From Fodinibius salicampi (lineage in GTDB: Bacteria > Bacteroidota > Rhodothermia > Balneolales > Balneolaceae): DNA of 64,000 nucleotides. A program made the translations under genes and the position numbers. The stretch's first letter is position 1. Every line of letters starts with the position of its first letter. The notes beneath the pieces are model-generated. The model made no database searches. It worked only from the letters and a program-made list of their open reading frames with translations, and had not been told where the DNA came from. This document shows positions 46,019 through 55,000 of the stretch, piece after piece. The stretch is taken from NCBI RefSeq assembly GCF_039545095.1, contig NZ_BAABRS010000002.1, positions 186,001 through 250,000 of the forward strand, given 5' to 3'.

Positions 46019-46443
46019 AGCTAATCGTACTCAATGGTCCCAACCTGAACATGCTGGGAACGCGTGATCCGGAACATTATGGCTCGGATACCCTTGGAGA
46101 TATTGAAGGATTACTGGCCAATAGTTTCCCGGATATTGAATTTATCTTCTTTCAAAGTAATCTGGAAGGAGAATTGGTAGAAAAGATACAGTCGCTTTTA
46201 CATGGAAACGTTGATGGCGTTATAGCAAATTTTGGCGGATATTCGCATACATCCGTAGCTATTCGTGATGCCCTTGATCTGCTTAGTATTCCGATTGTAG
46301 AGGTACATCTGTCGAATATACATGCAAGGGAAGCGTTTCGCGAGCAAACGCTCACCGGAGCTGTGGCCGATGGTATAATCACCGGTTTCGGAAAACAGAG
46401 TTATGTGTTGGGAGTACACGCTATGCAAGAGCTTGTCAAGTAG
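46015..46443 (+). CDS. aroQ: 3-dehydroquinate dehydratase, type II
   Basis: It dehydrates 3-dehydroquinate in the shikimate pathway. It has 142 aa with NGPNLNMLGTRDPEHYG carrying R17 and the catalytic Y22, NFGGYSHTSVAIRDAL for substrate binding, and EVHLSNIHAREAFR with the catalytic H103. All active-site residues are in place. It overlaps the HIT gene by 4 bp. Confidence 0.96.
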   Translation: MKLIVLNGPNLNMLGTRDPEHYGSDTLGDIEGLLANSFPDIEFIFFQSNLEGELVEKIQSLLHGNVDGVIANFGGYSHTSVAIRDALDLLSIPIVEVHLSNIHAREAFREQTLTGAVADGIITGFGKQSYVLGVHAMQELVK

Positions 46444-46470
46444 ATGGATGGCTATAAATCATAAACCAGT

Positions 46471-47931
46471 TTGAAAAAACTTAAAGAATTACTTTCCGAC
46501 ACGCTAATTTATGGTATCAGCAGCGTGTTGGCTCGGTTTATTAATTACCTGTTGGTTCCGTTTTATACGGATGTATTTGAGCGGGAACAGTATGGTGTTG
46601 TTGGACTGGTTTATTCGGGAATTATGTTCCTGAATGTGATTTTTACTTTTGGCATGGAGTCGGCCTATCTGCGTTATGCCAAAGACCGAGAAAAAGCCAA
46701 AGATGTTTTCAAGACGATACAAGCAGGATTGTTAGTTGCTGCAACGGTACTGGCAGTTGCATTGTGGTTTTCTGCTCCAGTATTGATGCCGCTAATGAGC
46801 CTTGGTCCTGAGACCGAGAACTTTTACTTGTTTATGATCGGTATCCTTTGGTTTGATACCATGTGTATTGTGCCTTTTGCCGAGCTGCGCCTGGTTCGTA
46901 AATCAGTTTTATTTGCCGTTCTGCGAACCGGAAACGTGCTGATAAATATTGGACTCAATTTCTATCTAATCTTGGGTTTGGGATGGGGCATTCAAGCCGT
47001 TTTTGTAGCAAATCTGGTAGCTTCGGGCGTTACTACACTGGTTCTTTGGATTATCACATCCGATATGCTTCGTGGGGATATCAAACAAATACTGTTCAAG
47101 AAAGCATTAAAGTTCGGTCTGCCATTCGTGCCGGCCGGACTGGGCTATGCCATTAATGAGAGTCTCGACCGCTTCTTGCTTAACAATTATCTGTCGCTGG
47201 ATACCATCCACCAGCTTTATGGAGCTGGATTTACCCACGAAGCCGTTGTTGGAGTCTATAATGCTTGCTATAAACTCGGGGTCTTTATGTTATTGCTGGT
47301 TCAGATGTTTCGGATGGCCTGGCAGCCCTTTTTCCTTCGCCATGCTGATGATCCCGATTCTAAAGCTTTATATCGAGATGTCTTTCGCTATTTTAACTGT
47401 GTTGCGGGAGTTTGCTTTTTGATTGTAGCACTTTTTGTCGATCAGATTGTTCAGATTAAAGTCCCCATACTGGATGCTTATATTATTGGAAAGGATTATT
47501 GGATGGGACTCGAAATCGTGCCTTTGCTGCTCGCGGCCTACTGGTTTCAGGGGTGGTATATGAATTTTTCAGCGGGCATATTTATTAAGGAGGAAACAAA
47601 AGTACTGCCTGTTATTACCCTTATTGGTGCTGGTATAACCATTGCTGCCAATCTCATACTTATCCCCTATCTGGGGATGATGGGGTCGGCTACGGCTACG
47701 CTTATTAGTTATGCTTCGATGGCATTACTGTTGTACTACCAGAGTGTTAAGGTTTATAAAGTAGACTATGATTTGGGACGGGGTTTGGGCATGATTTTGC
47801 TGGCCGTTTTTTGCCTGCTCATTCAGCCTTATGTGGGAGAGTGGCTTGGCTTGGAATGGATAAGCCGGCCAATCATGTTATTTATTGGTACAGCAGGCTT
47901 TATACTTTTTGCATGGCCTGCATCGAAATAA
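46471..47931 (+). CDS. Polysaccharide flippase (Wzx/MVF-like), second copy
   Basis: This 486-aa membrane protein with about 14 helices starts with the typical KELLSDTLIYGISSVLARFINYLLVP-type sequence (first half KELLSDTLIYGISSVLARF). It belongs to the polysaccharide/lipid flippase superfamily. It is only distantly similar to the protein at 7336, so it likely serves a different polymer or a lipid-linked precursor. The start is TTG at 46471, 27 bp after aroQ; the nearby ATG at 46444 runs into a stop after six codons. Confidence 0.9.
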   Translation: MKKLKELLSDTLIYGISSVLARFINYLLVPFYTDVFEREQYGVVGLVYSGIMFLNVIFTFGMESAYLRYAKDREKAKDVFKTIQAGLLVAATVLAVALWFSAPVLMPLMSLGPETENFYLFMIGILWFDTMCIVPFAELRLVRKSVLFAVLRTGNVLINIGLNFYLILGLGWGIQAVFVANLVASGVTTLVLWIITSDMLRGDIKQILFKKALKFGLPFVPAGLGYAINESLDRFLLNNYLSLDTIHQLYGAGFTHEAVVGVYNACYKLGVFMLLLVQMFRMAWQPFFLRHADDPDSKALYRDVFRYFNCVAGVCFLIVALFVDQIVQIKVPILDAYIIGKDYWMGLEIVPLLLAAYWFQGWYMNFSAGIFIKEETKVLPVITLIGAGITIAANLILIPYLGMMGSATATLISYASMALLLYYQSVKVYKVDYDLGRGLGMILLAVFCLLIQPYVGEWLGLEWISRPIMLFIGTAGFILFAWPASK

Positions 47932-48043
47932 ATGATTGGCATTTTGGTTTATCCCGGTGAGTGAAAACAGTTATTAGAAAGGGCTCACCATTTCGAAAAT
48001 TATTATTGGCGTATAATTTAAAATTATTAAGGGGAAATTATTT

Positions 48044-48853
48044 ATGGGAAATAAGATCGGCATTTTTGTTGATGCAGTAAATGTAACCATGAATGGTGGC
48101 TTTGGCTTACGTTATGATATTTTACGTAAATTTGCGGGCCGCGATGGAAGTATTCCTTCTCGGATGAATGTATATTTGGCATACGATCAGCAGAGAGTAG
48201 AAGAAGATGAATCCTATCGCGAGAAAACAGAAAGATTTAGTGAAGTACTTCGGGATTTTGAGTATAAGGTCATTAAGCGGCCGATGCAGTACTACGAAGA
48301 CGAAGAAACGGGAGAGATCATTACTAAGTCTACGGTAGATATGGACATGGCCGTCGATATTGTAACACAGGCCGACCAACTGGATAAGATTGTTTTGCTT
48401 ACCAATAACGGTAGCTATGTAAGCGTCGTTAAGGCCGCACAGCAAAAGGGAACACGGGTTGAGCTAGTGGGATTCGATGATATGTCGCCCGAGCTTCGCA
48501 AAGAGGCGGATATGTATATTTCCGGTTATCTGATACCGGGATTGCTTCCGATTGAGTCACCTTATGGCTGGGGAGAAATAGGCTCGCGCGTGCGGGGCGT
48601 CTGCTATGATTTTGCACATAATGAGGGGTATGGTTTTCTCCGCTATCTGGTCAGGTTGAATGAAAACTTGTGGATTACAGATTCTCGCTTTGATGAGTCG
48701 CCCTATCGAACGGTGTTTGCCCATGTGTCTCAATTCGAGGAGAATTTGGATACCGACTTTTTACCGAGTCGACATCTCATTTTTGAATTTGATCTGATTG
48801 AAAACGATAAGGGACTGGTAGCTGAAAATATTGAGCTCGTCAGTGCGCCATAA
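48044..48853 (+). CDS. NYN (PIN-like) domain fused to a cold-shock-like OB domain
   Basis: A 269-aa protein. Residues 1-165 resemble the NYN/LabA (DUF88) fold with IGIFVDAVNV (D10, N13) and VDMDMAVDIV (D99, D101, D105). The third acidic motif, usually SGDxDF, is TNNGSY here, so metal ligands are partly lost. Residues 180-265 look like a cold-shock OB domain: RGVCYDF, GYGFLR and VFAHVSQF in the right order. The combination suggests an RNA-binding protein with a weakened or lost nuclease site. The NYN assignment is firm; the OB assignment is by eye. Confidence 0.75.
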   Translation: MGNKIGIFVDAVNVTMNGGFGLRYDILRKFAGRDGSIPSRMNVYLAYDQQRVEEDESYREKTERFSEVLRDFEYKVIKRPMQYYEDEETGEIITKSTVDMDMAVDIVTQADQLDKIVLLTNNGSYVSVVKAAQQKGTRVELVGFDDMSPELRKEADMYISGYLIPGLLPIESPYGWGEIGSRVRGVCYDFAHNEGYGFLRYLVRLNENLWITDSRFDESPYRTVFAHVSQFEENLDTDFLPSRHLIFEFDLIENDKGLVAENIELVSAP

Positions 48854-49062
48854 TGAGTGGAGAGTAATAAGTTTTAAATAAAATGCTTGAAGAACTTGTG
48901 CTTACACTAGGTTGGCAATAAGTTATAAAATACATATGTCAATAAAGGGGGGATCCGGAAATGTTGTAATACCTTCAAGCTGTAAATAGTTGAAGGATTA
49001 TGGAAAAAGGCTTGTTAAATAAAGTAGCACGAATCCAACTCGTAGATGAAAGTTCCTAAAAC

Positions 49063-49099
49063 AAAAAAGGCTCCGCTATGATCGACGGAGCCTTTTTTT
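49063..49099. terminator. Bidirectional terminator between NYN gene and mdh
   Basis: Stem GGCTCCG / CGGAGCC with a 10-nt loop, flanked by A6 on the left and T7 on the right, so it can end transcription from both converging genes. Confidence 0.92.
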
Positions 49100-49149
49100 A
49101 AAAATGCAAGTAGTGAAGAAGCCTTACGTCTTCAACAATTTATTGCGAT

Positions 49150-50106
49150 TTATTTGTTCATCAGCTTGCGAAAGTTATCAAGTACGGAGTGTACATGATT
49201 AGCTGATGTATCTAAAAGTTGCTGTTCTTCATCATTTAAATCAACCTCAATTATTTCTTTTATGCCACCTTTGCCAAGTTTGACTGGTACCCCCAAAAAG
49301 AGGTCTTTATGGCCATATTCGCCATTTAGGTAGGCAGCACAGGGAAATATGCGGTTTTGGTCCAAAAGAATCGCCTCGACCATCTGTGCGGCAGCAGCGC
49401 CCGGTGCGTACCAAGCGGAAGTCCCCATCAATTCTACCAGCTCACCCCCACCACCTTTGGTGCGTTCTACAATTTCTTCAAGTTTATCCTCATCAATAAA
49501 TTGGGTTACCGGCATTCCACCAATGGTAGTAAAGCGGGGCAGAGGTACCATAGTGTCTCCGTGTCCGCCCAGTAAAAGTGCCTGAATATCTTTTGGAGAG
49601 ACCTCCAGTTCTTCTGCCAGGAAAGAACGATAGCGGGCCGTATCAAGAATTCCTGCCATACCCATTACCCGGTTAGAATCCAGTCCACTTGTTTCATAGG
49701 CTACCTGGGCCATCACATCAAGGGGATTGGAAACAACAATAATGATCGTGTTGGGGGAGTGTGCAATGAGCTGCTCGGTAACAGACTGTACAATATTGGC
49801 GTTAGTCTCAAGCAGATCATCCCGACTCATACCCGGTCGACGCGGTACCCCGGCTGTAATTACACACACATCCGATCCTGCAGTGTCTTCATAATCTACT
49901 GTTCCGGTAAGCTTTGTATCAAATTTGTGAATGGGAGAGGATTCCCACTGGTCAAGGGCACGTCCCTTGGAAGGATATATCTTTTCACCGTTATGTTCTT
50001 GTACGATATCTACCATTACTACTTCTTTAGCAAAGTCGCGCTGTGCTACTGCCATTGATACGGTAGAGCCGACATTCCCACCGGCACCGACTACTGTAAC
50101 TTTCAT
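49150..50106 (-). CDS. mdh: Malate dehydrogenase (LDH-like type)
   Basis: TCA-cycle enzyme of 318 aa. The NAD-binding motif is VTVVGAGGNVGS. The malate-specific arginines are in GVPRRPGMSRDD (R89/R90, R95). The catalytic Asp/Arg pair is in GILDTARYR (D155, R158) and the catalytic histidine is in LLGGHGDTMVPL (H182). The GVPRRPGMSR loop with Arg in place of Gln marks malate over lactate specificity. It is monocistronic. Confidence 0.96.
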   Translation of the reverse strand: MKVTVVGAGGNVGSTVSMAVAQRDFAKEVVMVDIVQEHNGEKIYPSKGRALDQWESSPIHKFDTKLTGTVDYEDTAGSDVCVITAGVPRRPGMSRDDLLETNANIVQSVTEQLIAHSPNTIIIVVSNPLDVMAQVAYETSGLDSNRVMGMAGILDTARYRSFLAEELEVSPKDIQALLLGGHGDTMVPLPRFTTIGGMPVTQFIDEDKLEEIVERTKGGGGELVELMGTSAWYAPGAAAAQMVEAILLDQNRIFPCAAYLNGEYGHKDLFLGVPVKLGKGGIKEIIEVDLNDEEQQLLDTSANHVHSVLDNFRKLMNK

Positions 50107-50288
50107 GTGACTATTTGTTTTAGGAGTTAAAATTTCAGTCTAAAGATAACGGTAAAATTGTTGAATATCAGGACTGAAAAGAAGCTTTAAAAGAGAGGAT
50201 CGGATATGGACAGATAACCTGTAATATTTTAAACAAGCTGTATCCAATAAAGATATTTCTTGGTGGGATAATGAAAAAAGCCAATGCT

Positions 50289-51047
50289 CTAATGTCCGTC
50301 GGTATCCAGATGGATCATTTTAAATACTGTACGGCCTAATACGTATAGATCGAGTGAGAGCGACTGTTTTTCAACATAAATAAGATCATAATCGAGACGC
50401 TTCCGCATGTGCTCTTCTTCAAGCGTACCGCCGCGATAACCTTTAACTTGTGCCAAACCTGAAATGCCTGGTTTTACCGCATAGCGATAGAAAAAATCAT
50501 CGAAGGTATTGTTCCAGTGGGCACATTCTTCTATGGGATAAGGGCGTGGACCTATAAGGCTCATATCTCCCTTGAGAACATTTAGTACCTGTGGAATCTC
50601 ATCCAGATTAGTCATTCGCAATAAGCTTCCAAACCAAAAAACACGCTTGTCATTTTCCTGGGTAACAACCGGCTTACCATCAATCCGCCGAAGATCTAGC
50701 TGATGCATTGTTCTGAATTTATAGCAGATAAATTCGTGTCCATGTTGTCCTGTACGGCGTTGTTTGTAGAGAATAGGTCCGCGGGAGCTCAGTTTTATAA
50801 ATAATCCAAAAATAGGATATACAATTAAAAATACGGCAAAAGCAAGACAACCGATGGCGATATCAATACTTCGTTTTCCCCGAAATGTTTTATTGGCCAG
50901 TGATTCAAATTTAGAATAACTGCTGTCTGCGCCCTCTGCTGATCCAATATTGGTATCGTACATCTCTTGTACAATAGATTGTCTGACCGTCTCGTATTTC
51001 TCTTGGATGATACTGTTTTGGGCTACCGACTCGCTTTTATATCCCAT
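50289..51047 (-). CDS. Sugar transferase (WcaJ/WbaP C-terminal type), second initiating transferase
   Basis: This 252-aa phosphoglycosyl transferase has one strong membrane segment (about 85-108, [20 protein letters not shown]). The diagnostic motifs are [37 protein letters not shown] and PRPYPIEE. The first 70 residues are polar and not conserved. It lacks the four-helix N-terminal unit of full-length WbaP/WcaJ. It stands alone, away from the main locus, so a second surface polymer (perhaps with the flippase at 46471) is possible. Confidence 0.88.
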   Translation of the reverse strand: MGYKSESVAQNSIIQEKYETVRQSIVQEMYDTNIGSAEGADSSYSKFESLANKTFRGKRSIDIAIGCLAFAVFLIVYPIFGLFIKLSSRGPILYKQRRTGQHGHEFICYKFRTMHQLDLRRIDGKPVVTQENDKRVFWFGSLLRMTNLDEIPQVLNVLKGDMSLIGPRPYPIEECAHWNNTFDDFFYRYAVKPGISGLAQVKGYRGGTLEEEHMRKRLDYDLIYVEKQSLSLDLYVLGRTVFKMIHLDTDGH

Positions 51048-51368
51048 CTCAATAATTTGTTAAAAAATTTCAGCTAATCAAGCTAATAGCAATACTTACC
51101 ATTTCATTTTAAAAGTCAAATATAGAACTATTTAATAAAAGTAAAAAAAAGAAGTCAGTTTAACATTTATATGAATTGTTTGAGGAAAATCATTTTAATC
51201 TGAATATAAAAAAACAAAATATAATTTAAGAATTGAAGGATGTCTCCGATAATACAGAGTCTGAAATAGGTATGGAATAGTAAGAGCTTAGCAGGTGTAA
51301 TTATTAGGTAATCAATATCAAGATATCCCTTTGGTTGCCGTATCGTTCCTGCTAATAAAATAGTTGAA
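51048..51368. other. AT-rich divergent intergenic region
   Basis: 321 bp between the divergently transcribed sugar transferase and sensor kinase genes. It is very AT-rich with several A-runs and must hold both promoters. I see no palindrome or repeat that stands out. Confidence 0.5.
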
Positions 51369-53738
51369 TTGATTTTGAAAGATCGACAGCATACAATTTA
51401 TATAGTTGTACCACCTGACGGAAAAATTCAGCATGTGGTCAATAGAATAGAGAAGCTGGATTTTGAGATAATTTGGGAGAGAGTCTGCACCGAAGACTGT
51501 TTGAGCAAGTTGAGAGATACCCTCCCGGATGTGATTATTGCTGAGGATAATAGCTCTATAGAAAACTTTTTGTGGGAGGTTAGGAGTAAGTATGAAAACT
51601 TGCCCATAATTGTATTATCTGGTACAAATGACTATTCAAATGGATTGCGGATGGTTGAAGAAGGGGCAGAGGATTATATTTCCCGGGGACAAATTGAACG
51701 ACTGGACATCGCTATTACACGGGTTTTGAAAAAAGATAGTTCTTTCTCAAAGGCAGGTATTCGATCAGGACTCTATATATTAGAGGAAGAAATAGTCGGG
51801 ATGTGTTTTGATGAACAGTATACACTGGAGAATATACTGCAACATTTCGTTGAGTCGATAGAGCGAATACATCCGGATCTTATTCCGGTGGTAGTGCGTA
51901 TCGAAGACATGAGAATGTATTCTTGGATATCTTCGGGGCAATTATCAAATAGATTTCTCAGTCTTTTGGATGGCACACGGGTTGGTCCGAATGCCGGTTC
52001 GGCTGGCGTCGCTGCTTATCACAAAAAAAATGTTGTGTGCTTACATATTTCTGAGGACGAAAGATGTAAGGAAGTGAGGGAGAACGCACTTGCGGAAGGC
52101 CTGATGGCCTCTTGGGCCATACCTATTTTGGTTGAAGGGGGTAAGATTTATGCTTCGTTCTGCTGTTATTGTCGTCAGGAGTCTCACTCTCTTTCGTTAT
52201 GGAATCAGGAAGCTTTAGATCGTATCCAGAAGATTCTGCAGATTGTTATAGGTTTTAAACAAGTACATCAATCTCTTAAACTTAGAGAGCAACGTTTCCG
52301 TGCATTGGTGCAGGATGGAGCTGATCTAATTTCTATCGTAGATAAAAGTGGTCGTTTTAAATATGTAGCCCCATTTTCTAATTCATCTGAAGGCATTAAC
52401 GCAGAGGATTTTATAGGTAAAAGTGCTTTTGACTACGTACATCCGAAAGACCGGCAACGGCTGAAAAGGATTTTAGAGGGGCTTGCCCCCGGTGAGCGTG
52501 TAGAGGTGGGCCCCTTCCGATCGCTTGATGCTGATGAATTGCCGGGTTGGAAAGAGACGACCATTACCAATATGATGAATAATCCTGCCGTAGAGGGTTA
52601 TGTAGTTAATTCCAGGGATATAACTGACCAGATGGAGCGTGAGCAGAAGCTCCGAGAAAGCGTGGAGCGCTATGAAATTGTATCCAAAGCTACGAGCGAT
52701 ACCATTTGGGATCTGGATCTGGAGGAGGATGTTATCAGGTATAACTCCAATATTAGTGAAATGTTTGGATATGATACCAAAAGGATTACCAAGGTTGGCA
52801 AGTGGTGGCGAGGCAAGCTCCATCCTGATGACCGGCCCTATGTCTTGCAAAAACTGGATGATGCCTGGACGGAAAAGGAAGATCGTTTCCAGATGGAGTA
52901 CAGATTTCGATGTGCCGATGGTACTTATAAATATGTTTATGATCGTGCTTTTGTCGTGACGGATGAAGATGGGCAACCTGTACGGATGATCGGCGCTATG
53001 CAGGATGTAACACATCAGCGGACAAGAGAGCAGATATTAAAAGATTCTCTGAAAGAGAAGAAAATTCTCTTAATGGAGATCCATCATCGGGTTAAAAACA
53101 ATCTGGCAGTAGTATCGGGGATGATGCAATTGCAGGCCTTTCAATCAGAAAGTGAAGAGTTGCGCCAAAAGCTTTTTCACAGTGTGGGACGCATAAAGAC
53201 GATGGCATCTATACATGAATTTCTTTACGAGTCGCAAAATTTTTCCAATATCAGTTTTAATGAGAACATTAAAAAACTTATATCCGCAATCATTGAAACT
53301 GTTAGCTTGAATCAGTCAGTTGGGGTCGACTATGAACTGGAACCTGTGGATATCAATATCAACCAGGCAATTCCCTGTTCGCTGATTATTAACGAAATAT
53401 TTAGCAATATGCTTCAATATGAGTATAGGGGGGTTGGATTTCTTAAGATCGTAGTTAGTCTGTTTGAGGAAGATGAAACGATTCATATCAAGATTTCCAA
53501 TAATCTTTTAGATGACCAGGCTTCAGATATCTTGTCAGACAATACGTTGAGCCGGGAGCTCATAGAAACGCTTTCACGTCAGTTGGAAGCGGACTATGGC
53601 TACAAAATAGAGAATGATGACAGGTTTTTTTATCTATCCTTTGACAGGAGTGAAGCCAATGGTATCGGAAGTACAAAGGTTAAGGATAAAAGAGCTGTAA
53701 TAAAAGGAGATGCAGTTCGGACGGTAGTAGGTTATTAA
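51369..53738 (+). CDS. Multi-sensor HisKA_2-type histidine kinase, degenerate catalytic domain
   Basis: 789 aa: an N-terminal receiver-like fold (about 5-122) without the usual acidic pocket and with IIAED where the phosphoacceptor is expected, a GAF-like domain (about 140-300), two PAS domains (about 305-415 and 430-555), then HisKA_2 with EIHHRVKNNLAVVSG (H572/H573) and an ATPase domain. The N-box LIINEIFSNMLQY is present, but the G1 and G2 glycine motifs are replaced (SNNLLDD and TLSRELI), so ATP binding is doubtful. TTG 51369 is the apparent start; no good ribosome site is visible. There is no cognate regulator nearby. Confidence 0.85.
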   Translation: MILKDRQHTIYIVVPPDGKIQHVVNRIEKLDFEIIWERVCTEDCLSKLRDTLPDVIIAEDNSSIENFLWEVRSKYENLPIIVLSGTNDYSNGLRMVEEGAEDYISRGQIERLDIAITRVLKKDSSFSKAGIRSGLYILEEEIVGMCFDEQYTLENILQHFVESIERIHPDLIPVVVRIEDMRMYSWISSGQLSNRFLSLLDGTRVGPNAGSAGVAAYHKKNVVCLHISEDERCKEVRENALAEGLMASWAIPILVEGGKIYASFCCYCRQESHSLSLWNQEALDRIQKILQIVIGFKQVHQSLKLREQRFRALVQDGADLISIVDKSGRFKYVAPFSNSSEGINAEDFIGKSAFDYVHPKDRQRLKRILEGLAPGERVEVGPFRSLDADELPGWKETTITNMMNNPAVEGYVVNSRDITDQMEREQKLRESVERYEIVSKATSDTIWDLDLEEDVIRYNSNISEMFGYDTKRITKVGKWWRGKLHPDDRPYVLQKLDDAWTEKEDRFQMEYRFRCADGTYKYVYDRAFVVTDEDGQPVRMIGAMQDVTHQRTREQILKDSLKEKKILLMEIHHRVKNNLAVVSGMMQLQAFQSESEELRQKLFHSVGRIKTMASIHEFLYESQNFSNISFNENIKKLISAIIETVSLNQSVGVDYELEPVDININQAIPCSLIINEIFSNMLQYEYRGVGFLKIVVSLFEEDETIHIKISNNLLDDQASDILSDNTLSRELIETLSRQLEADYGYKIENDDRFFYLSFDRSEANGIGSTKVKDKRAVIKGDAVRTVVGY

Positions 53739-54228
53739 TTAACGCTATGTTAAGAGTATGTGTAGCGCTTAGATTTAGATTACCATGGCATTTTTTCAGC
53801 GACTCTGCCACAAGGAGGCTTGTGGTTTGGCGTCTGTAATTCAAAAAAGTCTCGATCTTTTTATTTCCTTTGGCTAGTATTATTCTTTGTCGCCTTTTGA
53901 GTTTCCATATAGCACTTTTGGTCGCTAAAAGTACTGCAAAAACGACCGGTTTTGTGGAATGCCCCAAATACCCTCCCCCCCTCAGTTTACGTCCAAAAAC
54001 TTTACAACAGCCCGTGCTACAATTGTCACAAGGGAAGCCATTATTTTTGAGTAGGCATTGGTTTCCAATAAGTGTTATCCACAAGGTACTGACAGGCATT
54101 ATTCCATTACAACTACTCCAAAGCATTAGAATTGAGGATATAATTTAGGGAACGGAAAGTTTGTTTTGAAAGTTTAAAGTACTTAACTTCGGTCACATTA
54201 TGACCGACAGTCATTTCATGAATTAAAT
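53739..54228. repeat. Gene-free stretch with repeat modules (copy E) and TetR upstream region
   Basis: 490 bp. A perfect 7-bp hairpin CCACAAG-GAGG-CTTGTGG lies at 53808-53825, without a U-run. 53937-53963 matches 25129-25169 of copy A (GCAAAAACG, GACCGG and GTGGAAT). The candidate TetR operator is at 54190-54213. No credible gene. Confidence 0.6.
54190..54213. promoter_or_regulatory. Candidate TetR-family operator (two overlapping palindromes)
   Basis: CGGTCA-N5-TGACCG (54190-54206) overlaps TGAC-CGACA-GTCA (54201-54213). The second matches the TGACCGAC-x-GTCA look of many TetR/AcrR operators. The site ends 15 bp before the TetR start, so autoregulation of the regulator and the pump operon is likely. 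Confidence 0.6.
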
Positions 54229-54921
54229 ATGAGCAAAGAAGAACGAAAAAAAAGAGAAAAAGAGCAGCGTCGTAACACCATTATAGATGCGGCCGAAAAG
54301 GTTATTTTTGAAAAGGGTATCGAGCAGTCTACCATGGAAGAGATTGCTCATGAGGCAGAACTGAGTAAGGGGACGCTCTACCTTTATTTCAAAAGTAAGA
54401 ATGAGTTGTATACAGCAATAGCCCAGCGTGGATCTGACATCCTCAACCGCCGCTTTGCCAAAATGTTTGCCGGAGATTTTACCGGCCTCGAACTCATCAG
54501 GAAGATTGGGGAAACTTACCTCAATTTTGTAAATGAGAATCCTGATTATTTTAGGGCTTTCATGTATTATGAGTCCATGAGTGATGTTGAAGAGCTCCAG
54601 GAAAGCGAAATAGCAGGACATTGTGAGGAGAATCGCCGTGAAGCATTGGGCTTTATGATTCGTGCTTTACAGATCGGTATGCAGGACGGGACCATTGATG
54701 AAAGTTATGATCCCAGGGAGTTGGCAATCGTCCTTTGGTCAAGTACGCGGGGAATTACCACGATGACACACATGAAGGGGATCGGTCATTACTTCAAGGT
54801 GTTGGATGATATGGAAATTCAGGTTAGCTCGTTGTTTGAAAGCTTTCTGAATCTTATAGGTACTGGAATTGCTACTGATGAAGCTCGAAATAAATTAATG
54901 ACTGATAGTCAAAAAAAATGA
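54229..54921 (+). CDS. TetR/AcrR family transcriptional regulator
   Basis: This 230-aa repressor has a basic start (KEERKKREKEQRRNTIIDAA) and a classic TetR helix-turn-helix (MEEIAHEAELSKGTLYLYFKSK, seen as EEIAHEAELS and KGTLYLYFKSK). The rest is an alpha-helical ligand domain with no family-specific motif. It lies 79 bp upstream of a TolC-adaptor-RND operon on the same strand. It most likely senses a pump substrate and represses the operon, including itself, through the palindromes just upstream. Confidence 0.95.
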   Translation: MSKEERKKREKEQRRNTIIDAAEKVIFEKGIEQSTMEEIAHEAELSKGTLYLYFKSKNELYTAIAQRGSDILNRRFAKMFAGDFTGLELIRKIGETYLNFVNENPDYFRAFMYYESMSDVEELQESEIAGHCEENRREALGFMIRALQIGMQDGTIDESYDPRELAIVLWSSTRGITTMTHMKGIGHYFKVLDDMEIQVSSLFESFLNLIGTGIATDEARNKLMTDSQKK

Positions 54922-55000
54922 AACATCTGAAAAATAATAACGTATACCCACCCGCTGTAAATTTTAATTTAATAGTAAATAAGTATTTCAAAGATAAGAT

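Noticed and set aside
53808-53825. Terminator of the multi-sensor kinase gene
   Set aside because: The 7-bp hairpin CCACAAG/CTTGTGG is perfect, but no U-run follows, so it is left as a hairpin within the repeat stretch.
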